From Marinimicrobium koreense (GTDB lineage Bacteria > Pseudomonadota > Gammaproteobacteria > Pseudomonadales > Cellvibrionaceae), in NCBI RefSeq assembly GCF_003762925.1, contig NZ_RJUK01000001.1:1116001-1180000 (forward strand): a DNA stretch of 64,000 nt. The letters run 5' to 3'. Numbering within the stretch: position 1 is the first letter of the stretch; each line of letters opens with the position of its first letter. The notes beneath the pieces are model-generated. The model ran no database searches. It was not told the DNA's origin and worked only from the letters and a program-made list of their open reading frames with translations. Both the position numbers and the translations under genes were made by a program. Of this stretch, positions 39,039 to 47,465 are shown in pieces.

Positions 39039-39220
39039 AGCCGCCAGTATAGGGAAAGCGGCCTGGATTACCAGCAGAAGACCCGACGCCAGGCACCAGC
39101 CCACTCAATCTAACCCGTTGAAAAAGCACCAGTTATTACCCAAAGTGCACAGAGAACACCCAAATTGCACAAACCGTCACCAGGCCACCCCAAAAGGGGC
39201 ACTTTTTTCTGAAAAAAGGG

Positions 39221-39249
39221 TTGACCGATCCAAATCCGGACTATAGGAT
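39221..39249 (+). promoter_or_regulatory. Promoter of tRNA-Asn
   Basis: TTGACC (39221-39226), a 17 bp spacer and TAGGAT (39244-39249) lie 30 bp before tRNA-Asn. A short hairpin CCCC-AAAA-GGGG followed by a T-run (39188-39207) sits upstream and may insulate the promoter. Confidence 0.7.
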
Positions 39250-39279
39250 ACGCACCACTTCCAGACAGGAAGGCGCCAC

Positions 39280-39355
39280 TCCGCCTTAGCTCAGTTGGTA
39301 GAGCAAATGACTGTTAATCATTGGGTCGCTGGTTCGAGCCCAGCAGGCGGAGCCA
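39280..39355 (+). tRNA. tRNA-Asn(GUU)
   Basis: 76 nt with acceptor TCCGCCT/AGGCGGA, anticodon loop CTGTTAA (anticodon GTT), T-loop GTTCGAGCC and encoded CCA. Single-gene unit with its own promoter and terminator; no integrase or duplicated 3' end is seen nearby. Confidence 0.97.
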
Positions 39356-39380
39356 AATTACTAGCCAAACGCTAGACCAG

Positions 39381-39407
39381 AAACCACCCACCTCGGGTGG
39401 TTTTTTT
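39381..39407 (+). terminator. Terminator of tRNA-Asn
   Basis: AAACCACCC (39381-39389) pairs with GGGTGGTTT (39395-39403) around ACCTC; the T-run continues to 39407. Confidence 0.9.
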
Positions 39408-39445
39408 ATGCTTGTTGATTAACCTCCCACGACACTTTCATACAG

Positions 39446-40990
39446 TTATTCCACTTCAGCCTCGCACTCCGGCGTCCACTCCTGCTCCGGGTGATCCAGA
39501 AAACGGCCCAGTGCTGACTCTACACAGGTGTCCGACCATATCACCGAGTGGCCGACTTCTTCGGCAATATAGAGCTGGGCCTCTGGCCAGCGACGGGACA
39601 CATCGCGAGACCATTGCGCCGGTGTGACGGGGTCCAGTTCGCCGGCCAATATCAGCGTAGGTGTGGCGGGCGGTTCGAGGGGTGGCAGAGGTTCATCGGC
39701 GGAGCCCAACCAGCGACAGATGTAACTGTCCCAACGATCCATATAGGCGGCGTAGCGTGGGTAACGGGCCAACTCGGCATTGTAGGCGACCTCGGTGCCC
39801 AGCGTATGATCAAAGCAGTCCACTGCCATGAACGTCAGCCTTGATAGGCCGCCCTCCAACGCCTGGTTGATAAAAGACTCCACCAGCGGGGTCACTCGTT
39901 CGGGCTCTTCGCTCACAACCCCCTGCAGCGCCTCGACAATCATCGGCCAATCGCCATGGTTATACAGGGCGCTGAATACCGTGGTCATCATTCGGTGATC
40001 GTCCAGTACCACTTCGATGGATTCCGTTCGGTACCAACTGTCCACGGACAATTCCAACGGCTGACTCTCCAGCGTTTTGAGGGCCTGCATCAGCAAGGCG
40101 TTCAGGTCCGGCACCGACTCGGCGCAGCCCTGGCGCCCTTGGCACCAGCGGATGAAACGCTCAATGCTTTGGGTTACCACACCGGGCCAACTGATCAACC
40201 CACCCTGGTCCGGTGGGTAGAGCGCATCCAGAACCAATGTTCGCACCGGCGGCGGCTCTTCAGGGTTCAACGCTACGGTCGCCAGAGCGAGGCGCGTACC
40301 GTAGGACACGCCGATCAGATTGAACTGGTCGTAGGGCAAGAGGCGCATCAGTGCAGCCAGATCGGCGGCGCTTTGCCGGGTACCAAACTGATCCTGACGA
40401 AAGTGCCCCGCAGCCTCCAAGTCCGCAAAACAGGCTTGCAGCAACTCGGCGGCTTCCCGCGCTTCCCGCTGCGGCTCAATATGCTGAGCAACGGCCTGCT
40501 CACTGTAGATGTCATACTCCGGGCAGGTCAGTGCGGGCTCGCTTTGCCCCACGCCGCGCCGATCCATCAGAATCAGGTCACGGTGCAGATTGCTGTATTC
40601 CTGCCAGGACTGCCAGAATTCGATGCTGTGTTTGTCGAGTCCGGCCGAACCACCGGGGCCGCCGGGCAAGTAGATCACCGGGTCGTCCCGTCGCTCGGCC
40701 GAACTGGAACGGAGGATGACCACCGGCAGGTGAAAACGCTGCTCACCCGAGTCGGTCGCATAGCCGGGCGTCAACAGGTCGGCGCAGCGGACGTCTTTAC
40801 GCCAGTGGCTCTGGAAGTCGCAACGGCGGTAACGGAGCTCATAGTCCGTAGCAATTGCCGGTGCATTATCAGGCGTCGATTCCGTCGCTCTGGCCGTTAT
40901 CGTTTCAGGGGAAACGTCAATAAACCAACAGGTGGCCGCCGCGCCCGCAATGCCCAAACACAAGACCCATATCCACCAGAGTTTGCGCAT
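39446..40990 (-). CDS. Exported alpha/beta hydrolase (S33 / TAP-like)
   Basis: About 514 aa with an N-terminal hydrophobic signal or anchor (about 4-24). Oxyanion motif YLPGGPGGSAG, MDRRGVGQSEP, nucleophile Ser in GVSYGTR and a late AGELDPVTP Asp and GHSV His form the triad of the tripeptidyl/prolyl aminopeptidase group, with a TAP-type C-terminal domain. It probably trims peptides in the periplasm. Its ATG at 40990 shares one base with the upstream GGDEF-EAL stop (TGATG), so the two are translationally coupled. Confidence 0.85.
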   Translation of the reverse strand: MRKLWWIWVLCLGIAGAAATCWFIDVSPETITARATESTPDNAPAIATDYELRYRRCDFQSHWRKDVRCADLLTPGYATDSGEQRFHLPVVILRSSSAERRDDPVIYLPGGPGGSAGLDKHSIEFWQSWQEYSNLHRDLILMDRRGVGQSEPALTCPEYDIYSEQAVAQHIEPQREAREAAELLQACFADLEAAGHFRQDQFGTRQSAADLAALMRLLPYDQFNLIGVSYGTRLALATVALNPEEPPPVRTLVLDALYPPDQGGLISWPGVVTQSIERFIRWCQGRQGCAESVPDLNALLMQALKTLESQPLELSVDSWYRTESIEVVLDDHRMMTTVFSALYNHGDWPMIVEALQGVVSEEPERVTPLVESFINQALEGGLSRLTFMAVDCFDHTLGTEVAYNAELARYPRYAAYMDRWDSYICRWLGSADEPLPPLEPPATPTLILAGELDPVTPAQWSRDVSRRWPEAQLYIAEEVGHSVIWSDTCVESALGRFLDHPEQEWTPECEAEVE

Positions 40991-42525
40991 CAAGCGTTGA
41001 CCGTTTGCTGCAGAACCAGAGCCCGGTATTCATCGCCCGGCATGGGACGGGCCAGCCAAAAGCCTTGCAGGTAGTCCACACCCAGGCCTTCCAACGCCAG
41101 ACTCTGGGTTTGCGTTTCCACGCCTTCGGCCACGACTTTCAGATTGAGTGCCTGAGCCATGGCCACACTCGCTTCCACCAGAGCTCGATCCTGCCGGGAC
41201 TGGTCCATGCCCTGCACAAAGCTGCGATCAATTTTCAGATAACTGAAGGGGTGTTGGCGCAGGTAACTGAGTGACGAGTAGCCCTGACCAAAGTCATCCA
41301 TGGAGATGGCGACCCCCAGGTCGGTCAATTGATTGAGAACTTCCGCCGCTTCGATCACGTTATTCAGTAGCACGCCTTCGGTGATTTCCAGAATCACGCA
41401 CCGCGGGTCGATGCCGGATTCGTGCAACGCCTGTTGCAGGTCACTGACGATGTACCCGTGCACAAACTGTTTGGGGGAGACGTTTACCGAGATGGTCAGC
41501 GCCTGCCCACTCTCCTTGATCAAGGCGACGGTGTGGGAAAACGCTTTTCTGAGCACCATCATTCCCAGTTTTCGGATCTGCCCGCTCTGCTCCGCGACCG
41601 GAATAAAGTCCGCCGGTGAAATAAACCCTTCCGCCGTGCGCCAACGCACCAGGGCTTCGGAGCCGGTGCAGCGCCCCTCAACCGGCTCGTACACCGGCTG
41701 GAAGAAAACCTCCAACCCATTCTCATCCAGCGCTTCGCGCAACTTCTGTTGAAGATCAAAGCGATGCTGCAGGCTGGTGGCCATTTCCGGTTGATAAAAG
41801 TTGAAGCAGTGTTTGTATTTTTTGCTGTGATGCAACGCCAGATCGACGCTGCGCATCAGGCCCAACAGCTGTCGACCATCATCCGGATAGCAGGCCACCC
41901 CGGCACTGGCGGTGACGGTCAGCTCCATACCATCAAGCGTAACCGGCTCGGTCAGTGCTTCGAGCAGCGCACCGGCACGGGCCGCCACCCGATGGCGGCT
42001 TTCGGTACCGGCGCACATCATCAGAAACTCATCGCCGCCCTGGCGCACCAGGTGCTCACCAAGGCCGAGCTGGGCCTTGAGCCGCTCGGCAAGCGCGACG
42101 ATCAGTTGATCCCCCGCCCTGTGGCCCAGACTGTCATTGACCTGCTTGAAGTCATCCAGGTCCAGCAGAATGACACAGAAACCTTTGTCGCTGCGTTCGG
42201 CCTGCCCCAGCAACCGCCGCATGACCCGCAGGCCGAAGCGGCGGTTCGGCAATCCCGTCAGGTAATCGGTGTAGGCTTTGCGGCGCACGAGCGACAGGTG
42301 TCGGCGTTTCAGATCGAGCTGCCGGGAGAGCGCCCAGTTCAGCCGAAAGGCCAGCAGGTAAATGATGACGCTGGAGGCGATGACAAACAGCCAGCCTTTG
42401 GTGGTCTGCCAGAACAGGAAGCTGGTGGAGTCTGCGGCGACCAACCAGTACAGCACCCGGTCGGATAGCAATATCCACAAGGAGGCGAGCGCGAGGTAGA
42501 TCAGGGCTATCCGTACTGGGGTCAT
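40990..42525 (-). CDS. Membrane GGDEF-EAL protein
   Basis: 511 aa with two N-terminal transmembrane helices (about 5-28 and 43-62) and almost no periplasmic part, then a GGDEF domain with an intact GGDEF motif (163-167) and an EAL domain with EAL at 290-292, DDFGQGYSS, KIDRSFV and VAEGVET. Both c-di-GMP synthesis and hydrolysis are possible on motif grounds; the inhibitory RxxD site before GGDEF is absent. Net direction cannot be read from sequence. It is coupled to an exported peptidase downstream, an unusual partner. Confidence 0.93.
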   Translation of the reverse strand: MTPVRIALIYLALASLWILLSDRVLYWLVAADSTSFLFWQTTKGWLFVIASSVIIYLLAFRLNWALSRQLDLKRRHLSLVRRKAYTDYLTGLPNRRFGLRVMRRLLGQAERSDKGFCVILLDLDDFKQVNDSLGHRAGDQLIVALAERLKAQLGLGEHLVRQGGDEFLMMCAGTESRHRVAARAGALLEALTEPVTLDGMELTVTASAGVACYPDDGRQLLGLMRSVDLALHHSKKYKHCFNFYQPEMATSLQHRFDLQQKLREALDENGLEVFFQPVYEPVEGRCTGSEALVRWRTAEGFISPADFIPVAEQSGQIRKLGMMVLRKAFSHTVALIKESGQALTISVNVSPKQFVHGYIVSDLQQALHESGIDPRCVILEITEGVLLNNVIEAAEVLNQLTDLGVAISMDDFGQGYSSLSYLRQHPFSYLKIDRSFVQGMDQSRQDRALVEASVAMAQALNLKVVAEGVETQTQSLALEGLGVDYLQGFWLARPMPGDEYRALVLQQTVNA

Positions 42526-42650
42526 AAATGGTCAGTATCACTTCAACAGGCTTGACTTGAGGATAGCAGCCATAGAACGATGCGACCATATGTCGGCGCT
42601 TTTTTGCTCCACAATAGACTATGGCAATCACTGTTATAGCGACTGCCCGT

Positions 42651-42659
42651 TGCTATACT
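42651..42659 (+). promoter_or_regulatory. Extended -10 promoter of the candidate RNA
   Basis: TGCTATACT (42651-42659) is a strong extended -10 (TGN-TATACT). No good -35 is visible, as expected for this class. Initiation 7-8 nt downstream would fall at 42666-42667, the first bases of the closing stem described next. Confidence 0.6.
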
Positions 42660-42666
42660 AGGCGCA

Positions 42667-42825
42667 GGTGTCCGCCGAGGGCTGCGCAGTGACGGGAGTT
42701 TCGCCCCTACGAGCGCCCATCTCGGCGCTCCTGATGCCGGTCCCCCGCGGCGGCAAGCGCCTCGGAAAATCCCCTCAGGGCCGGTCAATCAGCCGACAGA
42801 CGGCAGCCCAGCGGACACCCTCTTC
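42667..42825 (+). ncRNA. Candidate structured small RNA, unassigned
   Basis: The ends pair: GGTGTCCGC (42667-42675) with GCGGACACC (42811-42819), and after a short bulge GGGCTGC (42679-42685) with GCAGCCC (42803-42809). Inside are GAGCGCC/GGCGCTC (42711-42730), GGCG-GCAAG-CGCC (42749-42761) and CCTGA/TCAGG (42730-42779, competing for one base). The transcript would begin right at the stem from the extended -10. The 3' end has no clear U-tract. I see no signature of 6S, SRP, tmRNA, RNase P or a c-di-GMP riboswitch. It is oriented away from the GGDEF-EAL gene and convergent with the GH26 gene. Confidence 0.5.
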
Positions 42826-42847
42826 CCTGCCTCCCGGCGCATCAGCG

Positions 42848-44053
42848 CTACTCGTACAGGGGTGGCAGGTCGGCCTCAAACAGGGTCGCCGGATGTTCGT
42901 GGAACTCAATGAAGTTGTCCGCCGCCGAATGGCCCGAGTACGGCACATAAAAGTGATTCCGGCTTTCCCGTTCGCGATTGGCGTTACGCCACACTTGCAC
43001 ATACACGATCTGTCGCGTCCACTCGTTTGCCTGCCAACCTTTGAGCAACCGTTCGGTGAAGAAGTCTGACTCGAACAGCGTATCCTGCCCACCTTCGGTC
43101 ATGGCCGCCAGTTTGCCGCGCTGCGCCGCCAATTTGGCCAAGGCACCCAGACTGGCAATAAACCGCGCGGCATCTTCCTCCGGTGTGGCGGTGTTGGCGG
43201 AATGGCCCAGATCCCAGTAGTTATCAATACCGAGAATATCCACGTAGTCATCGCCGGGGTAGCCGTAAAGATAGGACGACTCAAACTGGTCCAGATTCAA
43301 CCGACTGCGATCCGGAGAAAACGCGAACAGCAACTGGTCGAGCTGTTGCTCTTGGGCCAAATAGTCCACGGTAAAGCGCCACAAGGCTCGATAATCCTCC
43401 TCGGATGTCGGCCCCTTGCCCCACCAGAACCAGTCGCCATTGTGTTCGTGCCAGGGCCGGAAAATCAGTGGCATGGGTCCGGTGCGGCCATCGGGCAACG
43501 ACACCTCCAGGGAGCGGGCGAACGCCGCAAATTGATCCAGCGCCAGGCGCAGATCCTTATGGTATTGCCCGCCCGGCAGCAGCTCGGCGGCGCCGGTGTC
43601 GGTTTCCCAGGAGCTGCTGCCAGTGCCCGGGTGGGTCATATGCCAGGAGACACTCACTACACCACCGCGGCGGTAGGCATCACGCATCCAGTCGCGCATT
43701 TTCGCAAAGGGGACGCCGTCCAGGTTCCGGGCATCGTTCAGCTCCAGGCGTCCCAGATCCCAGCCGTAAAGCGCGGGGTAGTCACCCGTGGTGAGTTTGA
43801 CATCGGAGCGCCCGGAGTCATCACGCCACTGTACCCCGTACGCCAGGCTGTCCTGGTGACCGAATAGAAAGCCCTCGCCTTTCAGCCGGTGCAGGTTGCG
43901 CCAGAGCGCCTGGGCGGCGGGATCAATGTTCTCAGTGATGGGCTCGACGGAGCCTGCGGTTTGTTGCGGGGCGTCAGATTGAGGCGCTGAGCAAGCCGTC
44001 AGCAAGGCAACCAGGCCCGCCAGCAGGCCGTGAAAGACGGTGGTCCTGACCAT
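42848..44053 (-). CDS. GH26 beta-mannanase lipoprotein
   Basis: 401 aa with lipobox LTAC (Cys21). The GH26 barrel starts near 45. The acid/base Glu203 lies in FRPWHEHNGDW and the nucleophile Glu320 in MTEGG; both match the family. It should cut beta-1,4-mannan at the cell surface, in line with Cellvibrio Man26 enzymes. A LacI-type operator lies 78 bp upstream. No binding module is fused to it. Confidence 0.9.
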   Translation of the reverse strand: MVRTTVFHGLLAGLVALLTACSAPQSDAPQQTAGSVEPITENIDPAAQALWRNLHRLKGEGFLFGHQDSLAYGVQWRDDSGRSDVKLTTGDYPALYGWDLGRLELNDARNLDGVPFAKMRDWMRDAYRRGGVVSVSWHMTHPGTGSSSWETDTGAAELLPGGQYHKDLRLALDQFAAFARSLEVSLPDGRTGPMPLIFRPWHEHNGDWFWWGKGPTSEEDYRALWRFTVDYLAQEQQLDQLLFAFSPDRSRLNLDQFESSYLYGYPGDDYVDILGIDNYWDLGHSANTATPEEDAARFIASLGALAKLAAQRGKLAAMTEGGQDTLFESDFFTERLLKGWQANEWTRQIVYVQVWRNANRERESRNHFYVPYSGHSAADNFIEFHEHPATLFEADLPPLYE

Positions 44054-44130
44054 ATCACACCTTGTTTATTGGGTTATTGACGTTGTTTTGGCACGCTGCC
44101 GTCGACCGGAGAGGTTCGACGCCAACCGAT

Positions 44131-44144
44131 TGTAATCGGTTACA
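44131..44144. promoter_or_regulatory. LacI-family type operator upstream of GH26
   Basis: TGTAATCGGTTACA differs by one symmetric position from the perfect palindrome TGTAACCGGTTACA, a common LacI-family operator form. It lies 78 bp upstream of the GH26 ATG, in the promoter zone. No LacI gene is in the window. Confidence 0.6.
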
Positions 44145-44228
44145 CAGCCAGAATGCAATTTCTCTGTGTCAGAAGAGAAAAACATTAAGGGGAAATCCCC
44201 GAGGCGAAACCCCGGGGAGGCAGGTGGA

Positions 44229-44984
44229 TCAGCGGTTGAGCAATGACCGGACAGCGTCGACTTTTTCCTTATCGTCATCGGACATACGGGACTCCAGCTC
44301 CTCTTTCAGAGCGCCCTCGGCCTCCGAACGCACTTCCGCTTCCACCCGCTGGCGGGCCTGCTGCAGAAGCGGGTCGAGAATCGCCCGGGTCAGCTGGGCC
44401 GGGGTCAACCCCTGCTGACGGTCACCCAGGTTTTCCAGATTGATGTCCCTCAGCGTCAATTCACGATTGCCCAGTTCGTCCGAACTCAAGCTCAAGCCGG
44501 CGTTGGTGAAGCTCAGTTTCTCCACCATAAAGCGCACATCGGGGCTGGCGGTGGTGGACTTGGGTGTTTCTTCCTGGGAGCCGGAACTCATCTGGTCCAG
44601 CAGGGTTTTGAGGTTGATCTGGGTCAGGTCTCGATGCTCGGCGTTGAGCTGGGCACCGTCGACTTTGATTTCCTCAATAACCACCACATCCTCGGTGATC
44701 GAACTTGGGCGAATATCCAACGTCACATCGCCCACGCGAAAAATCGGCTGATCCGAATAGCCTTGCGGGTTGGCGATGGACAAGCCACTGATGGTACCCC
44801 GCCCCTCGGTCAATTCAATGTGTACCCCATCCACCTGCACGTCCGTTTTGGTCACCGTGGGTCCGACCGACTCGATGGCCGCTTCGACCAGAGTGTCCAG
44901 GTTGCGCAGGCCGATAAACACCGCAATGGCGATGACAACGATCAGGGCCACCAGAATGCTGACTATGATTTTTGTGGCTTTCAT
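44229..44984 (-). CDS. AsmA-like inner-membrane protein
   Basis: 251 aa starting at ATG 44984, which has Shine-Dalgarno GAGGA six nt upstream; the frame extends to 45029 without support. One N-terminal membrane helix (about 5-26) is followed by a periplasmic region with an AsmA-like pattern (VEAAIESVGPTVTKTDVQVD, GRGTISGLSIANPQGY). The C-terminal 60 residues are charged and probably helical. AsmA-type proteins take part in envelope lipid handling; this short member has no known function. Confidence 0.72.
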   Translation of the reverse strand: MKATKIIVSILVALIVVIAIAVFIGLRNLDTLVEAAIESVGPTVTKTDVQVDGVHIELTEGRGTISGLSIANPQGYSDQPIFRVGDVTLDIRPSSITEDVVVIEEIKVDGAQLNAEHRDLTQINLKTLLDQMSSGSQEETPKSTTASPDVRFMVEKLSFTNAGLSLSSDELGNRELTLRDINLENLGDRQQGLTPAQLTRAILDPLLQQARQRVEAEVRSEAEGALKEELESRMSDDDKEKVDAVRSLLNR

Positions 44985-45113
44985 GGAGGTTCCTCGGTTT
45001 TTGACAGGGTGTTGTATGGGGTGCGACATGGTCGCAGACCACTAAAAGCCTTATGATAGCGGCCAGCTTGAACTCACGCCAATGCCATTTTCGGCCCGAC
45101 AGTGAAGGTTGCC

Positions 45114-46667
45114 ATGTTCGACGATGTATTTGCTCTGAAATTGCTGACCATTCTGGTCCTGATTTTTGTCACCCTGATCGGGGTCGGGTTGCTCACCGTG
45201 GCCGCCATGTATGTGGTGGATGTTACCCAGCGCAAACACACCATTCGGCGGAACTATCCGGTGATCGGTCGCTTTCGGTATTGGTTCGAGCACCTGGGCG
45301 AATTTTTCCGGCAGTATTTTTTCGCCATGGACCGCGAGGAAATGCCGTTCAACCGGGCCGAACGCGCCTGGGTTTACCGGGCAGCCAAAAACCTCGACCT
45401 CAACCTGGCCTTCGGCTCCACCCGGGACCTGAACCCGTCGGGCACGGTGCTGTTTCTGAACTCGGCCTTCCCCACTCTGGAGCAGGACGCCGCCATACCC
45501 TCGGCGGTCACTGTTGGCCCCTACTGTCGGCATCCCTACACGACCTCGGCCTTTTTCCACATTTCCGGCATGAGTTATGGCGCCCTCTCCGCGCCGGCGG
45601 TGCGCGCCCTATCCCGAGGCGCCGCCAAGGCCGGTTGCTGGCTGAACACCGGTGAGGGCGGCCTCTCGCCCTTCCATGAAGAGGGAGGCGGCGATCTGGT
45701 ATTTCAGTTGGGCACCGCCAAGTACGGCGCCCGGGACCTGGACGGCAAACTCTCGGACGAAAAATTGATCCAGCTGTCGGCCAAAGAATCGGTCAAGATG
45801 TTTGAGATCAAACTCAGCCAGGGAGCAAAGCCCGGCAAGGGGGGCATTCTGCCGGCGGAAAAAGTCTCCGCCGAAATCGCCGCCATTCGAGGAATTCCCG
45901 AAGGGCATCCCTCCATCAGCCCCAACGGCCACCCGGATATCCGCTCGGTGGACGACCTGCTGGATATGATTGATCACATTCGCCAGGTGACCGGCAAACC
46001 CGTGGGCTTCAAAACCGTGCTGGGCGATAAGCAATGGTTGCGGGATATGGTGGCCGCTATCCGCATTCGCGGTGTGGATCGGGCGCCGGATTTCATCACC
46101 CTGGACAGCGCCGACGGCGGCACCGGTGCCGCCCCGCAACCGCTGATGGATTACGTCGGGCTACCGCTCAAGGAAAGCCTGCCCTGGCTGTGCAACCTGC
46201 TTAGTGAAGCGGGCCTGAAAGAGCGTGTGCGCGTGATCGCCTCCGGCAAGCTGATCAACCCCTCCATGGTGGCCTGGGCCATCGCGTGCGGCGCCGACTT
46301 CGTGACCAGCGCCCGGGGGTTCATGTTTTCCCTGGGCTGCATTCAGGCCATGCAGTGCCACAAAAACACCTGCCCGACCGGGGTAACCACCCACGACCCG
46401 AAACTGCAACGGGGCCTGGACCCCACCGACAAGGCCGAGCGGGTGGCCCACTATCAGCGCAATCTGACCTACAGCGTCGGGCTGATCGCCCACGCCTGCG
46501 GCGTTCCGGAGCCGCGCCTGCTGCGCCGCCACCATGTGCACATGGTGTTACAATCCGGCCTGTCTCAGCCCTTGAATGAACTCTACCCGGAGCCCATCAC
46601 TCTGATAGAGAATGGCGAGGATTCGCCCGCACTGGACTCCAAACCCAAAGAGGTAACCCATGAATAA
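45114..46667 (+). CDS. Membrane-anchored FMN glutamate-synthase-like protein
   Basis: About 517 aa. A membrane helix at the N-terminus (about 4-26) is followed by a domain matching the FMN barrel of glutamate synthase: ISGMSYGALS, LNTGEGGLSPFH, LDSADGGTGAAP and a 3Fe-4S-type cysteine cluster CIQAMQCHKNTCPTG. It lacks the amidotransferase and central domains, so it is not a complete GltB; related stand-alone proteins have unclear electron partners. ATG 45114 is preferred over GTG 45102 because AAGG lies suitably before it. The stop overlaps the start of the next gene by 8 bp. Confidence 0.85.
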   Translation: MFDDVFALKLLTILVLIFVTLIGVGLLTVAAMYVVDVTQRKHTIRRNYPVIGRFRYWFEHLGEFFRQYFFAMDREEMPFNRAERAWVYRAAKNLDLNLAFGSTRDLNPSGTVLFLNSAFPTLEQDAAIPSAVTVGPYCRHPYTTSAFFHISGMSYGALSAPAVRALSRGAAKAGCWLNTGEGGLSPFHEEGGGDLVFQLGTAKYGARDLDGKLSDEKLIQLSAKESVKMFEIKLSQGAKPGKGGILPAEKVSAEIAAIRGIPEGHPSISPNGHPDIRSVDDLLDMIDHIRQVTGKPVGFKTVLGDKQWLRDMVAAIRIRGVDRAPDFITLDSADGGTGAAPQPLMDYVGLPLKESLPWLCNLLSEAGLKERVRVIASGKLINPSMVAWAIACGADFVTSARGFMFSLGCIQAMQCHKNTCPTGVTTHDPKLQRGLDPTDKAERVAHYQRNLTYSVGLIAHACGVPEPRLLRRHHVHMVLQSGLSQPLNELYPEPITLIENGEDSPALDSKPKEVTHE

Positions 46668-47172
46668 ATTGTGTTTCGGTCTGGGCCTGCTGCTCCTGCT
46701 TGCCAGCCCGGCCACTCTGGCCCAGGAGGTCACAATTGAGGACCTGGCCTGGATGGACCGCAACCACATGGCCCAACAGGTACAGCGCGTGGACGACCTG
46801 GCACGCACCCGGGTCGGAAGCCAGATTCGCGAGGATCTGAGCGATCTGACCACACTGCAGCGGATTGTCGATCGGGAGCTGGTCGATCAGGACGACCGGT
46901 TGACGCTTCAGGCGCTGGGCGCGGTGCTGGGCAATGTGATGGCCGCCGAAGTGGACGAGCTGGAGTGGAAGATTTACGAGGACAACCGGGGCCGTAGCCG
47001 GGCGCTATGTGTCGAGGGCACCGAGGAGTGCCTGTTCCCCATCACCATGCTCTCCCGAAGGATGGAGGTGGGACTGAAGCCCGATGTGCGTCAGGTGTAT
47101 AAAGACGCGCTGGCGCTGATTGAACCCTATTTGCCGGAGTTGCCCTACGGCGGGGCTGCCAGCCGTCGCTGA
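46660..47172 (+). CDS. Periplasmic DUF3806 protein
   Basis: 170 aa with signal peptide (about 1-21, ending TLA). The mature part contains the DUF3806 pattern (LGAVLGNVMAAEVDELEWKIYEDN, RGRSRALCV). Function unknown. Translationally coupled to the glutamate-synthase-like gene by an 8 bp overlap, suggesting a shared role. Confidence 0.72.
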   Translation: MNKLCFGLGLLLLLASPATLAQEVTIEDLAWMDRNHMAQQVQRVDDLARTRVGSQIREDLSDLTTLQRIVDRELVDQDDRLTLQALGAVLGNVMAAEVDELEWKIYEDNRGRSRALCVEGTEECLFPITMLSRRMEVGLKPDVRQVYKDALALIEPYLPELPYGGAASRR

Positions 47173-47228
47173 AGCCCGGCCATCACGGCCCCTCGGAGCC
47201 CCGCCGGAGAACGGCGAACGATTCGCAT

Positions 47229-47257
47229 TTGACTTGCGGGGCAACACTTTCTAAAAT
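47229..47257 (+). promoter_or_regulatory. Promoter of the Mn2+ riboswitch transcript
   Basis: TTGACT (47229-47234), a 17 bp spacer and TAAAAT (47252-47257) place initiation near 47264, just before the riboswitch. Confidence 0.8.
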
Positions 47258-47264
47258 GCAGCCC

Positions 47265-47400
47265 TCTCTCGGGGGAGTAATCGGCCAGCGCGCAGTATCG
47301 CTGGCGTTACTGTCAACATAATTGCGCCACAGCGCATGGCAGTAACACCCCACCCTGCGGCTCCGCCGCACGGGTCGGGCTGATGAGACCTGAGGTACAG
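47265..47400 (+). ncRNA. yybP-ykoY manganese riboswitch
   Basis: The conserved opening GGGGGAGTAATCGGCC, the internal GTCAACATA with a pairing GCGCATGGCAGTAAC arm, and a closing TGATGAGACC match the yybP-ykoY motif, which binds Mn2+. It precedes a UPF0016 exporter gene, its classic partner. Downstream, GGCGGGG (47412-47418) can pair with CCCCGCC (47443-47449) followed closely by TTTTT, a possible terminator, which would let Mn2+ binding relieve premature termination; this switch is inferred. Confidence 0.88.
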
Positions 47401-47465
47401 ACGCTTATCCCGGCGGGGTGGTGTGTGTATCTCTGTCTAACAGCCCCGCCCGGACGACGTTTTTG

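Noticed and set aside
39280-39445. tRNA-Asn as an integration site
   Set aside because: No integrase, no direct repeat of the tRNA 3' end, and the neighbouring genes look chromosomal.
42526-42650. Small gene upstream of the GGDEF-EAL start
   Set aside because: Short frames here have no ribosome-binding site and run across the promoter regions of the flanking units.
42667-42825. Cobalamin or c-di-GMP riboswitch reading of the structured RNA
   Set aside because: A faint B12-box-like stretch near 42788 lacks the other conserved core segments, no c-di-GMP aptamer motif is present, and no gene follows in the same direction.
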